From Forficula auricularia (lineage: Eukaryota > Arthropoda > Insecta > Dermaptera > Forficulidae): 64,000 nt of DNA. Below, piece after piece: positions 45,620 to 58,721 of this stretch. The stretch spans positions 2,421,896 through 2,485,895 of the forward strand of contig JALMQS010000161.1 in the NCBI GenBank assembly GCA_024734495.1, in the 5' to 3' direction. The position numbers and the translations under genes are program-made. The notes below the pieces were generated by a model, which saw nothing but the letters and a program-made list of their open reading frames with translations, was not told the DNA's origin and made no database searches. Within the stretch, counting starts at the first letter, position 1; every line of letters starts with the position of its first letter.

Positions 45620-46700
45620 ATGTTTATTTATTTATTTATTTAACAAAGTATACAAACATAGGACCTTAGGTCCCACCTAGTGTGTGTCTTATATCTCGAA
45701 CCAGTCGCTGACCCAAACCTGGTATATCTCCAAAATTGTTGAAGAGCGAGTATCACATCTTGAAAAGATGTTCACTCCCCCCCCAATTCAAGCTTTTAAT
45801 TTAATTTTTTTAACAGCTTAAATATTTTCTTTTAGAATGGATTATTCAGTCTCTATTGATTTTGATCAGGAAAAATATAAAATTGCATCCCCGATAAGAG
45901 TGGCATTGAATGTTGGTTGTGCGTTTATACAATGATGATATGTTATCGTGCGTAACACAAGCATATTAGCAGTTAATGGGAAGCATCTCTCAACGGAGTT
46001 GCTGTTCTCCCATGAGGTCATCAGTGTCAGTTGACCAACCACTGGTGACGATAGCAAAGCAAGCACAAAGCGAAAACCCCATGGACGGATCGGCTAGATA
46101 TTTACGAGAGGGTGGCGTTAATTCGCGGACATAAATAGACTATCACAAGCTGAACGAGGTTGATATTAAGCATCAGCCAGTGTTTGTTTGTTTAATTAAC
46201 AGTCAATTCATATTAAAGGGCAACATTTATTTCATTTTTGCCACTTAAAAGATGGATAGGTACTAGTTCAAATGGAAATAATCGTTAACGGTTCGTGTTC
46301 AAATACCAATAAGCCAACCGGTGGATAATCAAAGGCGAGTTTGCTAATCTATTAACATTTAATCAATCCATAAAGGGAGAGAAAAAAGTGAATAGATAAA
46401 TTCAAACATTCAGACAAATTGTGGCATGCATATATGTATATTTAACTAATGATTTAATAATAATTCTAGAGATAAAATCAGAAACAAATTGGACTAAAAA
46501 ATGACAACTTTTTCAAGACTCGGTGCTTTGTTCGAAGATTTTAATTATTTGACTTTTTTTCTCAGTTAACAGTTTAAGATGCGTACAAACTTGTTTACCA
46601 TAGTACACCTCATTATATTCAACCATTTTTTGCATTATTATATACTTATCTATACTAACAGACAATTTAACAAAATAATTACTATCTCGCAAAATATAGA
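45620..46700. other. Presumed intronic DNA; island at 45880-46190
   Basis: A (TTTA)n tract at 45624-45644 begins a possible - strand retroelement tail. 45880-46190 is G+C-richer and not repeated in the window. No gene supported. Confidence 0.4.
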
Positions 46701-46712
46701 TACTCTATAAGG

Positions 46713-47874
46713 CAGAGGGTCCCAAACTGTGCGCCGCGAAGTTTCATAACCAGGACCCCAGGGGGAGGGGGGGTGTCAATTGCCCCCAGGGCCCGGACTC
46801 TTGGGGGCCCGGGCGAGAGGTTGATTTTTTTTCTTACACTACAGTAAACTATTGGTTATATCTGCGAGGGCTATAGGAAAAACAAGAAAAAATAGACTAT
46901 TGACCTATCTACAAATAAAAATATTTTTAGCTTTTAATGAAAAAATATTGGTAACATTATATTCACACCCGATAGCAAAATAAGTTTCGTCCTGGATATG
47001 AACAGTTTTTAAATTTCAATTACATTACCTACAAAGATTTATCATTTATTCCAACATAATTATTATGGAGCATTAGGGTGGTCCTTATTTTGAGTATTTT
47101 GGGTATTTTCAAATTTTTACGCTGACAGAGGCTCATATGGTTCGAAATAAAAAAAAAAATATCCCCCAGTTCCAAGTCTCTATCTCAATTTTAACCTGTG
47201 CCGCAAGGCAATGCAAGTTTCTCATCTAAACAATATTGGGTTTTTGGGATTGAACGAACAATTTTTTATTCCGGCCAAGTAATGATTCAACAAATTGGAA
47301 ACACTGTAGACTTTATCCTTATAATAGTAGTTATCCTTTAGAATTTTTCCAGATATTTAGCTATTTTAATGTTGGAGTCCTATAACTTACTAACACTAAG
47401 GAATAGCAGTATTTTATCTGAGCTGTAACTTTAATTAATTCTCGTAAATTAAAATAAAAATCCGAAAAGAATCTGTATATCTATATACCTATTATATATT
47501 TCGTTGTTAATGTAAAGTAAATAATGTTTTAATAATATATCTAATTATTTTTTTAAATAATTACACGAATTTTGATCTTAGTGAAATCCTGGTCACGCCA
47601 TGTCCCTAGATTTTTTTCGAGCCAAATCAGTCCCGTTTGTAATCAGTCCCGACGTAAAAAGTACCTATGTCTAATCGTAAGTAAGAGATAAAAATAAATA
47701 ATAAATAAACTTTTAGCTTCTCACTTTGTTTTTTGTCTAGTTAGCCAATAAATTAATAAGATTTGAATTTTCAATTAAATCACATATAATTAATAATGTG
47801 TGATTTAACTAAAAATATGGAAAAATTGTTTATGAAAAAAGACGCCGCGACTCGGAAAAGTATGGGAACCCCTG
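46713..47874. mobile_element. Non-autonomous hAT, 1162 bp, 8-bp target duplication
   Basis: Left CAGAGGGTCCCAAACTGTGC, right end TATGGGAACCCCTG; CTATAAGG flanks both sides (46705-46712 and 47875-47882). A gccgcg block lies near each end. A G/C-rich patch at 46741-46820 looks like a further insertion. No transposase. Confidence 0.92.
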
Positions 47875-48296
47875 CTATAAGGCTTTCTTATAAAGACCAA
47901 ACAAAACACCATGGCTTCGCTCAATTTTTACTTTATCCAATGCGAATTTGAATATTTTTTTCATGTAGAGCTTTTTAACTAATTCAATTTTTTTGCACGT
48001 ATAAGAAAAATATTGAATTATAAAATGTAAATATATAACTGAACTAATTAAAATCCCCAAAATGTAGTCTGAATTAGAGCTCTATTTTGGTGACTTTGGT
48101 GCGCCTGTATTTAGGCAACAAATTGAGCGCAGAAGAATGAAAGCTGCGTAAGAGCTAGGCGAGTCCAGTCGTTGATGGAATGCTTCTACTTTTTACATAA
48201 GCTTTAAATAAGTAGAGAGAATAGAAAAGCTTGAGTTTACAATATAAACATTAGTTTTCTGGATTTGCTGCCTCAGTTCCATTTTATTAATGTGAT

Positions 48297-48990
48297 TTTG
48301 CTTTTTACTTTATCCAATGGAAAGCATGGGTAAAGTATTGGAATCGGTCTCACGGCAAGCGCGAATTCAAAGGGTACTTAAGTAAAGACTAAGGAACCCA
48401 TGGTCTCAATTAAAGTCTCAAATTGTAGTATTCAATTAGGTTGAAATTTAGCACGTGACGTTTTTGCCAAAAATTACATAGGGTCTCGTCCAGAGGCCAA
48501 CAAGTGCGATTTTTTCATTTAGTGCTTGGGAATCGATTGATCCTTTTTTTTCGTCGACGATTTTTTCCCACACCTTTCAACCGATTGAAATGAAATTGAA
48601 AACCTACCATTACTTTAACAAAATGGAGCGCTGATTAGTTTTTGGTACATATCGGCCCACAAACATTAGTAGGTACTTTATTTCATTACTTTTTAATTAT
48701 TTTTTTTCTAAATATCTTGAAAATGGCTTAAAAAATATTGATGAATTTTAATATTCTAATCACGTATCTTGAGGACCACAAAAAAAAGTTATATTGGTAA
48801 AGTTATTAGTAACATTATATTTTAAAGTACTTTACCCTAGAATAATTTAGTACTTTTTTAAAATTAATTTTTTAACATTTATTCATTTGATCGGTTTAAT
48901 ATACATCAAACATGTATTGTAATAAGGTTATTTCTCTAGTATTAGATAAAATTAATCGTTATTTTTTATTTTAATTCAACATGGACTTCA
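48297..48990 (-). repeat. Satellite-headed dispersed repeat, copy C
   Basis: Complement of 10710-11450 and 13645-14400: tttatccaatggaaagcatg at the end, gattagtttttggtacatatc, and gttatttctctagtattaga (a satellite edge) at 48930. Confidence 0.8.
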
Positions 48991-48994
48991 AATA

Positions 48995-51900
48995 ACCAGT
49001 GATATCTGATTACTGATTACTGATTACTAATAAAGGAATAAACATATTAATATTTCAAATGACTTTGGATAAAGTCTAGGAACGATCCGTTGCAGTTTAT
49101 TTTTGTCAAAATATTTTGAGCCCTTTTTGATCTCGAAAAAACAAAGCAAAAAACCACTTTTTTCATGCCCGATTACATTCCCCTCAATGGTAAAGTAAAA
49201 ATTTACATTTAATATTTAATTGACTGGGGATATGGGTTGGTCCTATATTGAAGCAGCCTTGGATGGGAACTACTCATTGCCTAACTCTTGATTAAGCTCA
49301 AAACATATCAGAGCAATTAATATATTTGATTTACTTTGAATCTTTTAATTATTGTATTTAAATGTTTTCATAATTATGCGGGATAAGAAAAATCATCTGG
49401 TGCGCACATAACAGGCTAGAATATTTAATATTTAATCTGTGTACCCTCATCATTCAACCTCTTTCGTCTCGATATAAGGTTATTCAAAACATCAAACCAT
49501 TAAGTATCAAGATTCCTGGATAATATGTACCTATAGATAAATTACTATCGATCCATCGGCACTTCGAGTAAATAAAGGAAAATGTAACAAAAAAGTTTTA
49601 GAACTGCTATGTTAGACTATATACACTTTCATTAAAAGACCCCGCATTACATTATCAACTCGTTGCTTAACTTCTGAATTAGTCTTTTATGTTTTTTTGA
49701 TGGTTGTTTCAATTAAACTCACGAATCGTAAAATTAGAAAATTAATTAGATTTTCAATTCAACTGAAAGTAAAATATCAAAACCTTCATCCAGAATATAT
49801 CCAACTTTAAAGCCTTTCTTAGTTCATTTTAAATATTAATTAAAGTTTATTCTAGAGTTAATACATAATAATATAAAAAAATATTTTGATCTGTTTTGTA
49901 CACCCCAGATATCTTTCACTTACTCTATAATCTAGATTAATAACAAACCAATATTACAATAAACTAATATTACAAGTTAATTAAATTAAAAGTAAAGTTA
50001 TTTTCATTTTATTTTAAAAAAATATACTGTCTGAATTCTCATGAATTTTCAGGATTCAAATAAATCTATTCAATCAAACATTTTTCTCACAGACATCTGA
50101 ATTAACATAAAATTTATTGGCGAAAATCACGATATGAGTGACATTTTTTTTCAAGATATATAAAATTACTAAGGTAGAGCAAATCCAATGCGAATTCCCT
50201 CCCCCCCCCCCTCCCATTATCAAGATATTTATTGGCACACGTCTATCGTTGAACAACACCTTTTCTCCCCATAAGAATATGTTTGTTTTCACCGATGGCT
50301 AAGGCCTCTAGCGGCTGCTATAATTTTCGCCCTTTTACAGAAAATATAAAAAAATCCTAAATTGATAGTATCCGAACATAGATTTTTATAAAATTTATAA
50401 GCGATAAAGATGTGTTCTTGTTAAATACTGATAATTTAAATAGAACATAATTAGAAGGGTTTTTCAAAAATGATAGAAAACTTAAGGACGCCGAAAGTAA
50501 TGGAATACTTCGTTATATCGAATTTTCATAAAAATTATAGACAACAAACAAGACGTGGTTCTTGATCAATGGTGAAATTTAAACAAAATCTTTATTAAAA
50601 TAATTAACCCGAAGGTTTGAGTATCTTTTTTTTACTTTATTTGAAAATAAGATGGAATTTTTTCAAAAATACAACTCACGGTATAAACCAAGATACGAAT
50701 TTTTATTTAAGTTATTTTTAAATTGAAGGGTTTTTTAATCACAAACTAATAATAGACAATCATTTCATTTAAATATTATTATTTATTTTATTGATTCACC
50801 AAACAGTTTATATATTATTTAAGTTCTCTAATCTAAGATTTTAATAGAATTTTTATATTGCATATCAGAGGGCCTCGTCCCCTCAGGAGTTGAACTACTA
50901 CTAGTACTAACACGCTTGCCGGGCACGTTAGTTCGACCCTCGAGACAAAAACACTCTGACATGCAATATATTAAATATTTATATTTGTTTTTTCTAAAAA
51001 TTATTCAAAATCAACTCCTAAAATCACCTCAAGTCAAGAGTCAAATGTAGATTTACTATTTTTGAACTATCGTGATATTAGAAGTTCGAACTGAGCAATT
51101 TTCCTATCGGACCCTGTTTTGGCTTTGAGATTTTTTAATAAAAACTTGTACTATTACTTTATAAAAACTTTCGCATTCTTCTAAATTTTCTTAAATTTAA
51201 ATTCCTTGAGATTTATAGCTTTTGTGTTATCGCTGCCACATATAGACCTTTAACTTTTGAAGTCTGATGAAGTCTTTTGAGAAAAATATAACTGTAAAAG
51301 CTATCATACTTCCATTTTGAATTAAAAAAGTTAATCAAATTGAGAATATTGGAATTACAAGACTTCAAAAAGTTGATTTTCTCAAATGCTTTTCCATTAC
51401 TTATTCTATAAAAATGAAAGTAATACTTAGTAGTTTAGATGTTTTTGAAATAAATGAGACTAGGAAAAAAATAAAATGAAAACAGTTTCACTTATTCGAT
51501 TTATAATTAATTCTCGCAGGAAATTACTTTGATCAAGTTCAAAGGATTTTGAGTGCGAAGCAACTTCATTCAAAGTGAAAAGTTCTTCTCTGCTTAAAAA
51601 GGGTCAAGAAAGAGAGGTAAAAAAAAGGGTCGATTAAACGTTTCTGCAATCGTTACCGGTGTGGTCGGAGAATATAACCTTTGCCTTTGCCATAGAGTCC
51701 TCGTGTCGAGGGTGACAGTGTAGTATCCCAGGTGTCCCGTGTCCCACACACTTTGACGTGGATACTGCAGCTCCAGGGGATCATCATCCCTTCTAGCTAT
51801 CTTTTGAAGGGGTTGCTGCAGCCACTGACTATCTAAAGTACCCTTATTTCTGTCCTAGGGAGAATTCCTCTCTTATCTCACACTCAGGGAGGAATTCCTT

Positions 51901-53090
51901 TTACGTTTGATTTTATTTTAATAGAGTGACCACTACTACTGAAAATCGAATTCGAAAATAAAACAATTAAATCATTTTGATTTGAAAATTTTATTATCAA
52001 ATTAAACAATCCCAGCAGGCTTTATCTTGCAAGCCTACCGAGGAAATTTTATTAGAAAAATAAATTATTAATTTTAATAAAAACAAATTCGTATGAATTG
52101 ATTTTCTAAAATGAACACCACATAATAAATATCTGTTAATTCTTATTTATTTGATCAAAAAATCTAACTAATAAAAATAAATTCATTGTATATAATTATT
52201 TAATGAAAAAAATGTATTCGATAAATTTTTTCTTTCCTTAAAAGCAAATGAAATTTCGAAAAAAGAATTCCCTTTTTTCATTGAAAATATTTTAAAAACA
52301 ATGAAAGATAAAAATTAAAAAAAATAATAAATTCTCCGAAATGTAATTAGCGTAGAATGTCTCACCCTGGTATAGAAAGTAAAGGCTGCGAAATTTAAGC
52401 TTGGGCACTTTTATAATAATCCCGGATAGATGTCGAGACAAGTCCACATCTATATTGGAGACATTGAAACACTAATGTCTAATAATCACTTTAAAAGTTT
52501 TTAAAAAGGTTTTAATTAATTTTATTCCAGTAAAAACACTTCTGTAAAAAAGCCCTAGTTCGATTAATAAAAACCGTATGCCAAAAAAAGTACTGAGATC
52601 CAATGAGCTGGCAAGTTCAACATCATCGATTTATTAACTGAGTCGAGAATACAGTATAATAACTTCAATTAAAACGCATGTTTTTCATTTTACCTGTCTA
52701 TATATCTATTTTTATTAATTTCATATTTTTAATTGAAATTATTTTCCTGGAACTTGTCACTTAAAAATTTAAAACAAAAAAAAAAAAACAACATTTTTTC
52801 CATCTTTCAACCCTTAAAATGATGGGATGAAGATTGTAGGATAAATTTTCTGCTAATATACATATATTATGAAATGACTCTAGGATGCTAAACATAATAG
52901 TAGACTATAATGGTAACTGTAGTTTAGGGCACTAATAAAGGAAAAATCGAAAAACCTAGACAACCTCTAAAATGTAGGACAAATTTTCATTTTTAAATAT
53001 GTAATGACCCTAGAATATTAAAATTTGGCAATTTTGTAGGATTTGGGGAATTAATAAAGGGAAAAATTAATTGATTTGTTAACAGAGAAT
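48995..53090. other. Presumed intronic or intergenic DNA, no gene supported
   Basis: Mostly AT-rich. A short inverted repeat sits at 50854-50970 and a G+C-richer single-copy island at 51640-51920. A C run is at 50201-50214. Confidence 0.45.
50854..50970. repeat. Short inverted repeat, 117 bp
   Basis: Ends TATATTGCATATCAGAG and CTCTGACATGCAATATA pair with one mismatch; interior is G+C-richer (gcttgccgggcacg). Possibly a very short MITE. Confidence 0.6.
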
Positions 53091-53094
53091 GGTG

Positions 53095-53300
53095 TGGGTT
53101 CTTGGTGAAACATTTTAAATAAAGTAAAGTAAAATTTTTTTAGAAACTTTTTAAAATTTAAAATATAAAATACTAGGTAGGTTTCACATTAATAAAAGAT
53201 CAGATACTTGTTTAGCACCTTATCCTTTATTTATGTGAAACCTACTTAGTATTTTATATTTTAAATTTTACAAAGTTTCTAAAAAAATTTCAAAATTTTC
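53095..53300. repeat. Hairpin repeat (ggtaggtttcac family)
   Basis: Arms agaaactttttaaaatttaaaatataaaatact... and its complement pair over ~70 bases around a ~45-base loop. Shares cttggtgaaacatttta and ctaggtaggtttcac with 28275-28345 and 60430-60480. Confidence 0.7.
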
Positions 53301-53304
53301 TTCT

Positions 53305-54040
53305 CTTTACTACCCTTAGTCTCTAAAATGACACTAGATTTCACTACTTTTTCGAACTTGTCCTGTTTGTTCACAGAATGTTTTGGGTGCTATTTATTAC
53401 ACGAAAATAAATTATGCCGATGAAAAAACAAAAATTACTTGACTGTTTTTTCATTCTAAATTAACTAGATACTGTTCAAAGTAATAAATAAATGTTCTTC
53501 CTATAGTTAGGCTAAAAATAAAAAGTTTAATGGCAGGAAGTATCCATCCAACATCGAGTCTGATGCAGCAGCCTCTTCCGCTTGACTCGTTTCCACCCAG
53601 TGAACCATCTCAGGTTCTACTATGGTTTTGGCTGTTGTTTTATCTCATCCGAGCATCTTTTATTGTCTTATCGAGCTCATTATGAATATTGGAGAGGCTG
53701 TTTGTTTATTTGCACGCATCACTTTCTAACTAAAGGAAGCGCTTAATTGCACAAAAACAAATGCAGAGAGGGATTGAGAAAGAGGAAGATTGAAAAACAG
53801 AAAAAGAAAAATTGTTTTGAAAGATAAAAAGATGAGATGACAGGTGGTTTGGTTTTTGTAAACATTTCATTCACTTTCTAACATTTCCTTTTAGTTAAAT
53901 CAACAGTTGTGTATGAAGAAATATGGAAATTATTGAGAGAATATTGAGAGAAAAAAAATTAATACTTGTAGGGTTTAGTCTAGATTCTAGATAATATTAT
54001 TTAATGAAAGTATATCTTAATCCGTGATTCTGTTTTTATT
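53305..54040. other. No gene supported; island at 53520-53760
   Basis: 53520-53760 is a G+C-richer, apparently single-copy block (gatgcagcagcctcttccgc) between AT-rich flanks; function unknown. Confidence 0.4.
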
Positions 54041-55910
54041 TTTCTCTTCACTAGCTTTTCCCAAACTGGGGCTCGCGAACCCCGGGGAGTCGTGGTGTCA
54101 TGTAAAGGGAGTCGCGAAATAAAAATTTTCTGAGAAAAACAAACACACATAGTTTAATTAGTAATTGTAAAAAACATTTATTTTAAGTCTCAAATCCCCC
54201 CTCCCCCCAGTAAATAAAAGTTATCTAGTTATTATTATTGGAACAAATCTCCGGAGAGGGGCGGGATATTAATTTTATTTATTTTTTACATTATGGAGGT
54301 CATGAGGTTCGAGAATCGCTTCTCAACAATAAGGTGAAGTTTTGTATAATGAAAACAAATAGAATAATAAGACAAACATCTTAAGTAAAGGAAAATTAAC
54401 GAAGTTGTCCTCTGCTTGATACAAATGAACATATACTTAGACATCAGTGGTGGTTGGTGACTTTTCAACCAGGGGATTCTGTCCAAAAAAGTACCCTTCA
54501 TTTTTTGAAATTTTATTTTAATCTTCGCTTTTCGTTTGAAAATTTCATCGAATACAGACAGCATCATTTTCGTTATTTTTCAATATTAACATTAGATTTT
54601 TTTAAAAATATATTTTGAGACTTTCGCCTCAAACGGCGGATACTGCTTTGCGTGTGCGAGGGTAGGAGTCAAAAATTAAATCTTATGACTTATGACTTAA
54701 ACTCCACAGTCCCTGAGATGGATATCGACCATCTTCCACAATGAATCAGCCTGTCCTAAAAGAAAATCTTCGATTTCTCCTAACTTGTCTATAGCATTAT
54801 TAGCTATTTCCCATCTTATTTATTGAGAGTTGTTAGAAATGGATTAGTCCAAAGATTCTCGAACCATCTTTATTTATTCCTTTTTTGTATTATTATTATT
54901 TTAATATTTCCTCATGAAGAACAATTTTTATCCTACTAAAACTCATCTGGACTTGTCTTTGACATGCTTGAACTGGAAGGTATACCAGGCACGGACTTCA
55001 AACCTTCTATCAGCTCCCTTTTCGGAAAAATCATTGATTTTAATTGCCCCTTGAAACTATTCAACAATTTTATTTCATTTCGAAAAACAATATATTCTTC
55101 AAAACAAAAAATGTTTTTTATAGAAAAATTAAAAAAAAAAACGGATAATAATTTGAAAATTTAAAGATTCTCCTAAAATTTTATATATTTATGAAAATAG
55201 TATAGATATTTGAAATTTATGGAATGCGCCGCATCCACACCATCCATGGACCCGACGCCACTGTTAGACATATATAAAAGTCAAATGCCGATATTAGTAG
55301 CTTTAAAAAAATACTATATGAATTCAAGAACGATGGTCTACAACTAGATCCGATTCAATTCCCAAAGAGGCGAAACAACCCTTCTGACATAGTAAAAAAT
55401 AATCCAAAATCTCTAATTTAGTAGTAGAATATCTCTTTTGAATTTCTCTAGTAATTGTTTAAAGCTATACTTTTATAGGATCTTTTTATATTCAAATCAG
55501 GAATAGTCGTTCGATTGCCATATGAACATTTTTGAAAATGTTCATATATCGAAATTCTCAAAACATTCTGATCAAAAGATATGATTTGGCTTTGTGTTAA
55601 GATTTAGAATCAAGTGACCGTGAAATTTTTTAATGATTAAGATCGATTCTTTGAATAATGCTATATCCACCATGGAGTTGAGCCAAGTGCCCGTATTGGG
55701 CTCTTTTGGCATTCGTGTTCGATTCCCGTAGAGGTGAAACAGCCCTTATAACATAACAAAAAATAATCCATCACATTTTGGATCTCTTTTGAATTTCTAT
55801 ATTAATTTGGACTAATGAAAGGAGCGTTTCAATTTTGTTTTATAGCATTTATAATAATTTTAATGCCTATAAAACTAAATGAATGACGCGACAATCTTTA
55901 GATCACCATA

Positions 55911-56301
55911 TACACTAGGAAGTGAATTAAGTCAAATTAAAGATAAAATTCCGGAAAATGAAAAATCCGGTGTATATAAATAGACATGCCATGATTGCAA
56001 TGCAACTTATATAGGAAAAACAGAAAGAAATTTATCCATTAGGATCAATAAACACAAGAGGGCCTACAAATTAAAATATGAAAATTATGCATTTGCAGAG
56101 CATTTAAGTGCTAATAATCATAGTTTTCCAGATCAATCCAAAATTAAATTGATCAAAGAAGTCAATGACCCCTTAATTCTTTCTTTAAAAGATTCCATAG
56201 AAATTTTAAAATCCTTGGAAAAAAGCCCACTTGAATCTTTAAATGAAAAACTAGAAATTATCAATGGCCCATTTTTAAAAGCATTCCATTCATTCAGGTA
56301 A
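55911..56301 (+). pseudogene. Penelope-like GIY-YIG endonuclease fragment
   Basis: The + strand reads TLGSELSQIKDKIPENEKSG, VYK, a TAG stop at 55981, then TCHDCNATYIGKTERNLSIR, INKHKRAYK and a C-terminal tail to TAA at 56299-56301. The two Cys, YIG and following Arg match the nuclease of the element at 7392-8456, to which it is clearly paralogous but well diverged. The RT part is absent. One nonsense codon shows it is dead. Confidence 0.85.
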
Positions 56302-56510
56302 AACTCTTTACAAAAAGCCTAAACAAAAGAGTAACCCAGATATTGCTCCATTTACATTCTAATCTCCCAAGAGGAAAACATGAAGAAAAAGACATTATAT
56401 ATTTTTCAAAATTTTCAATGTATAAATCTTAATTTCTAACTAAATACTGAAATATTTGTGATAGACTGATGATGAAGGCAATGCCTTCGAATCTATACTC
56501 TCTAGAAATA
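56302..56510 (+). mobile_element. Penelope 3' region with degenerate hammerhead-like motif
   Basis: CTGATGA at 56466-56472, extra T, perfect stem GAAGGC/GCCTTC (56474-56479, 56483-56488), then GAAT in place of GAAA and CTATAC. AGA/TCT pair beside the core. It lies ~165 bases after the ORF stop in sense orientation, the same layout as the element at 7040-8462. Confidence 0.6.
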
Positions 56511-57065
56511 ATTAAAAATTATTTTATTTAAAAAACAGAAGACTCTCATTTTATTTTTAACCTAAAATAAAAACAATTCTGTTACCATCGACAGTGAAAT
56601 CTTTTATTCAACTAATAAATGAATGAGCTTGCGAAAGAGCAGCGCTCTCGTCTTGGCAACAGAAATCGCTATTAGACCTGCACCGACCGATATTATACCC
56701 AGGTTTAATTTATTGAGCCACAATAAACAGCCTCACTCATCAAATTAAATTTAGTATAAAAAATATGTTTTATAAACTTAGCTAGTTAAGTTAATGACGA
56801 AACATATAATGTACATAGAATATTTTGTTCCAAGATTTACCAAAGATAAGCTATTAATTTTTAGTGATACTAAAAATAAATCTGCTATTAATTAAAATTA
56901 TGAGTGTTTCAATGTTATCACGGATAAGAAATTAACTCCTTTTAAATTTAAATTAAATCCCCACTCTGGGGTGTTTTTTTAAGCATACTAATTCTTCGGG
57001 GGGGGGGGGGGTCCTTTGAAGTTTTTAAGGGCTCGCGGACCCAAAAGTTTGAGAAACACTGGTGT

Positions 57066-58510
57066 AGTCTAATAATATAATTTTACCATGCATCGAGCAC
57101 CGCCCATGTCATAAACCTATTTGCTAATATATGGAGCGATTTTTTTTAATGAAAATTTTTACTTTTTTTTTCTCTCTCATTATTTTATTTTTGATAAGTA
57201 ATTTGTTGTTATTTTATTTTAATTACATAAAGCATTGTTCTTATTGCATATGTCTGTTTTTTATAAAAAAAATTATATTCCATTATTAATGTTTTCCATT
57301 ATTTCCATTTCAGGAGGTGAGTTCCTGGCCATTTAGCATCTAGCACATGGCTTTTTTTCTCAATGGCTTGCACATAAGTTTATACAACTCTAGTAAGTAG
57401 TTAAACAAATTATATTCCCAATGTGTATATTTATATTTATATAGAAGTGCCTCTTAAAAATACAATTTGTTCTTATTAGTAAATTTATTAAGCAACTTTG
57501 AAAAAAAGTGTCTAGAGATCTAGGTAGTAAGCCCGATTTAAGAACAGCAGCTTGGTTGAAAAAAAAACTATTCGGAATTTTTTTACATGTCTTCTAAAAA
57601 ATATATTACGTTCTAAAAGTGAATAACTTTTTAGGAATCGAAATAAATAAATTAAAATACAAACTAAGAGAACTCACCATAGACAGCCGGAAACAGAACC
57701 TCTAGATCAAATTCATTCGTTGTCTTGTAAAGTTTATTGTTACAAACACTTGTACCAAATTTTTGCTCATTAGCTACAACTGTTCAAAATCTCCATATTC
57801 CAGTTTTAAATAAAGCAAGTGTAGCCAAATAAATCAGTTCTTTGTAATGAAAATAAAACATTTAGCACCAAAACAAACTTTCTATTTCGCGTTTTCGGTA
57901 GTTTCACAATTCGGGTAGGCAAATTGACGCACATGTTAAGAAATTTTTGTTTGGAAATTATTTTTCTTTTCATTCTGATTTCAGATATTTCTAAACATTA
58001 TTTAAAATAAATACTAATAGAACAATTTTTAGATGATTTAATACTTGGATCGCCCAGCGAGCAAACCGAGTTTTTTTAACTTCTAGAGTGGTCATTAGAT
58101 TTTAATAGCAAGCTAGAATTCTAATCGCTAGCGAAAATTAAAAGGATCTCATCAAATTCAGAGAAATTCATTGGGAACTCTAGTTGATACTCTCCAAGGA
58201 TATTTATTACTAGGGAGTAATCACCAACTCTCGTAAGCGAATAGGCCCAAGATGAATAAACCTTTAATTAAGCTAGTCATGAGCAATGTACTTTCATTGT
58301 ACATAAAATGTGAAGCATCTCAATCTAAGAACAAACGAATTTGATTAATCTCATTCTTACAATGCCTTGCAAATTAAACATTTTTCTGGAAGTAGAAAAC
58401 GAGTATGGGCACCCGTTCCAGAATTCGTGTTGAAATTGACGGAATGCTTAGAGCAAAAATACTATAAGTCACAACCAAATGATAATATTAGTATTGTAGT
58501 TGGGCCATGA
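57066..58510. other. No gene supported
   Basis: AT-rich, no clear repeat or coding block. Confidence 0.45.
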
Positions 58511-58518
58511 ACTACTTA

Positions 58519-58715
58519 GGGCCGGTTGTATGTCGCAAAGTAAATGCTTTTTACCACTAACCAAGGGTAGATGGTAAATGGAGGGACTGGGATGGCCAAT
58601 CAGATGACAGGCATTGAAATTTTCTGTCATCTGATTGGCCATCCCAGCCCCTCCATTTACCATCTACCATTGGTTAGTGGTAAAAAGCATTTACTTTGCG
58701 ACATACAACCGGCCC
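58519..58715. mobile_element. Harbinger-like MITE, 197-bp near-perfect hairpin
   Basis: Termini GGGCCGGTTGTATGTCGC / GCGACATACAACCGGCCC flanked by TTA at 58516-58518 and 58716-58718. Arms of ~95 bp differ at only a few positions. TTA duplication and GGGCCGGTTG ends fit PIF/Harbinger. Confidence 0.93.
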
Positions 58716-58721
58716 TTAGGT

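Larger units (their letters stand above)
54052..57063. mobile_element. hAT relic, ends only
   Basis: Left cttttcccaaactggggctc then gcgaacccc; right ctcgcggacccaaaag then tttgagaaacactgg. These are inverted to each other in hAT style. A Penelope fragment and other AT-rich DNA lie inside. No clean duplication was found, and the two ends could belong to different copies. Confidence 0.5.

Noticed and set aside
46120..46190. TATA-box promoter (cataaata then atcagccagt)
   Set aside because: Spacing is too long for a standard TATA-Inr pair and no downstream gene start is seen.
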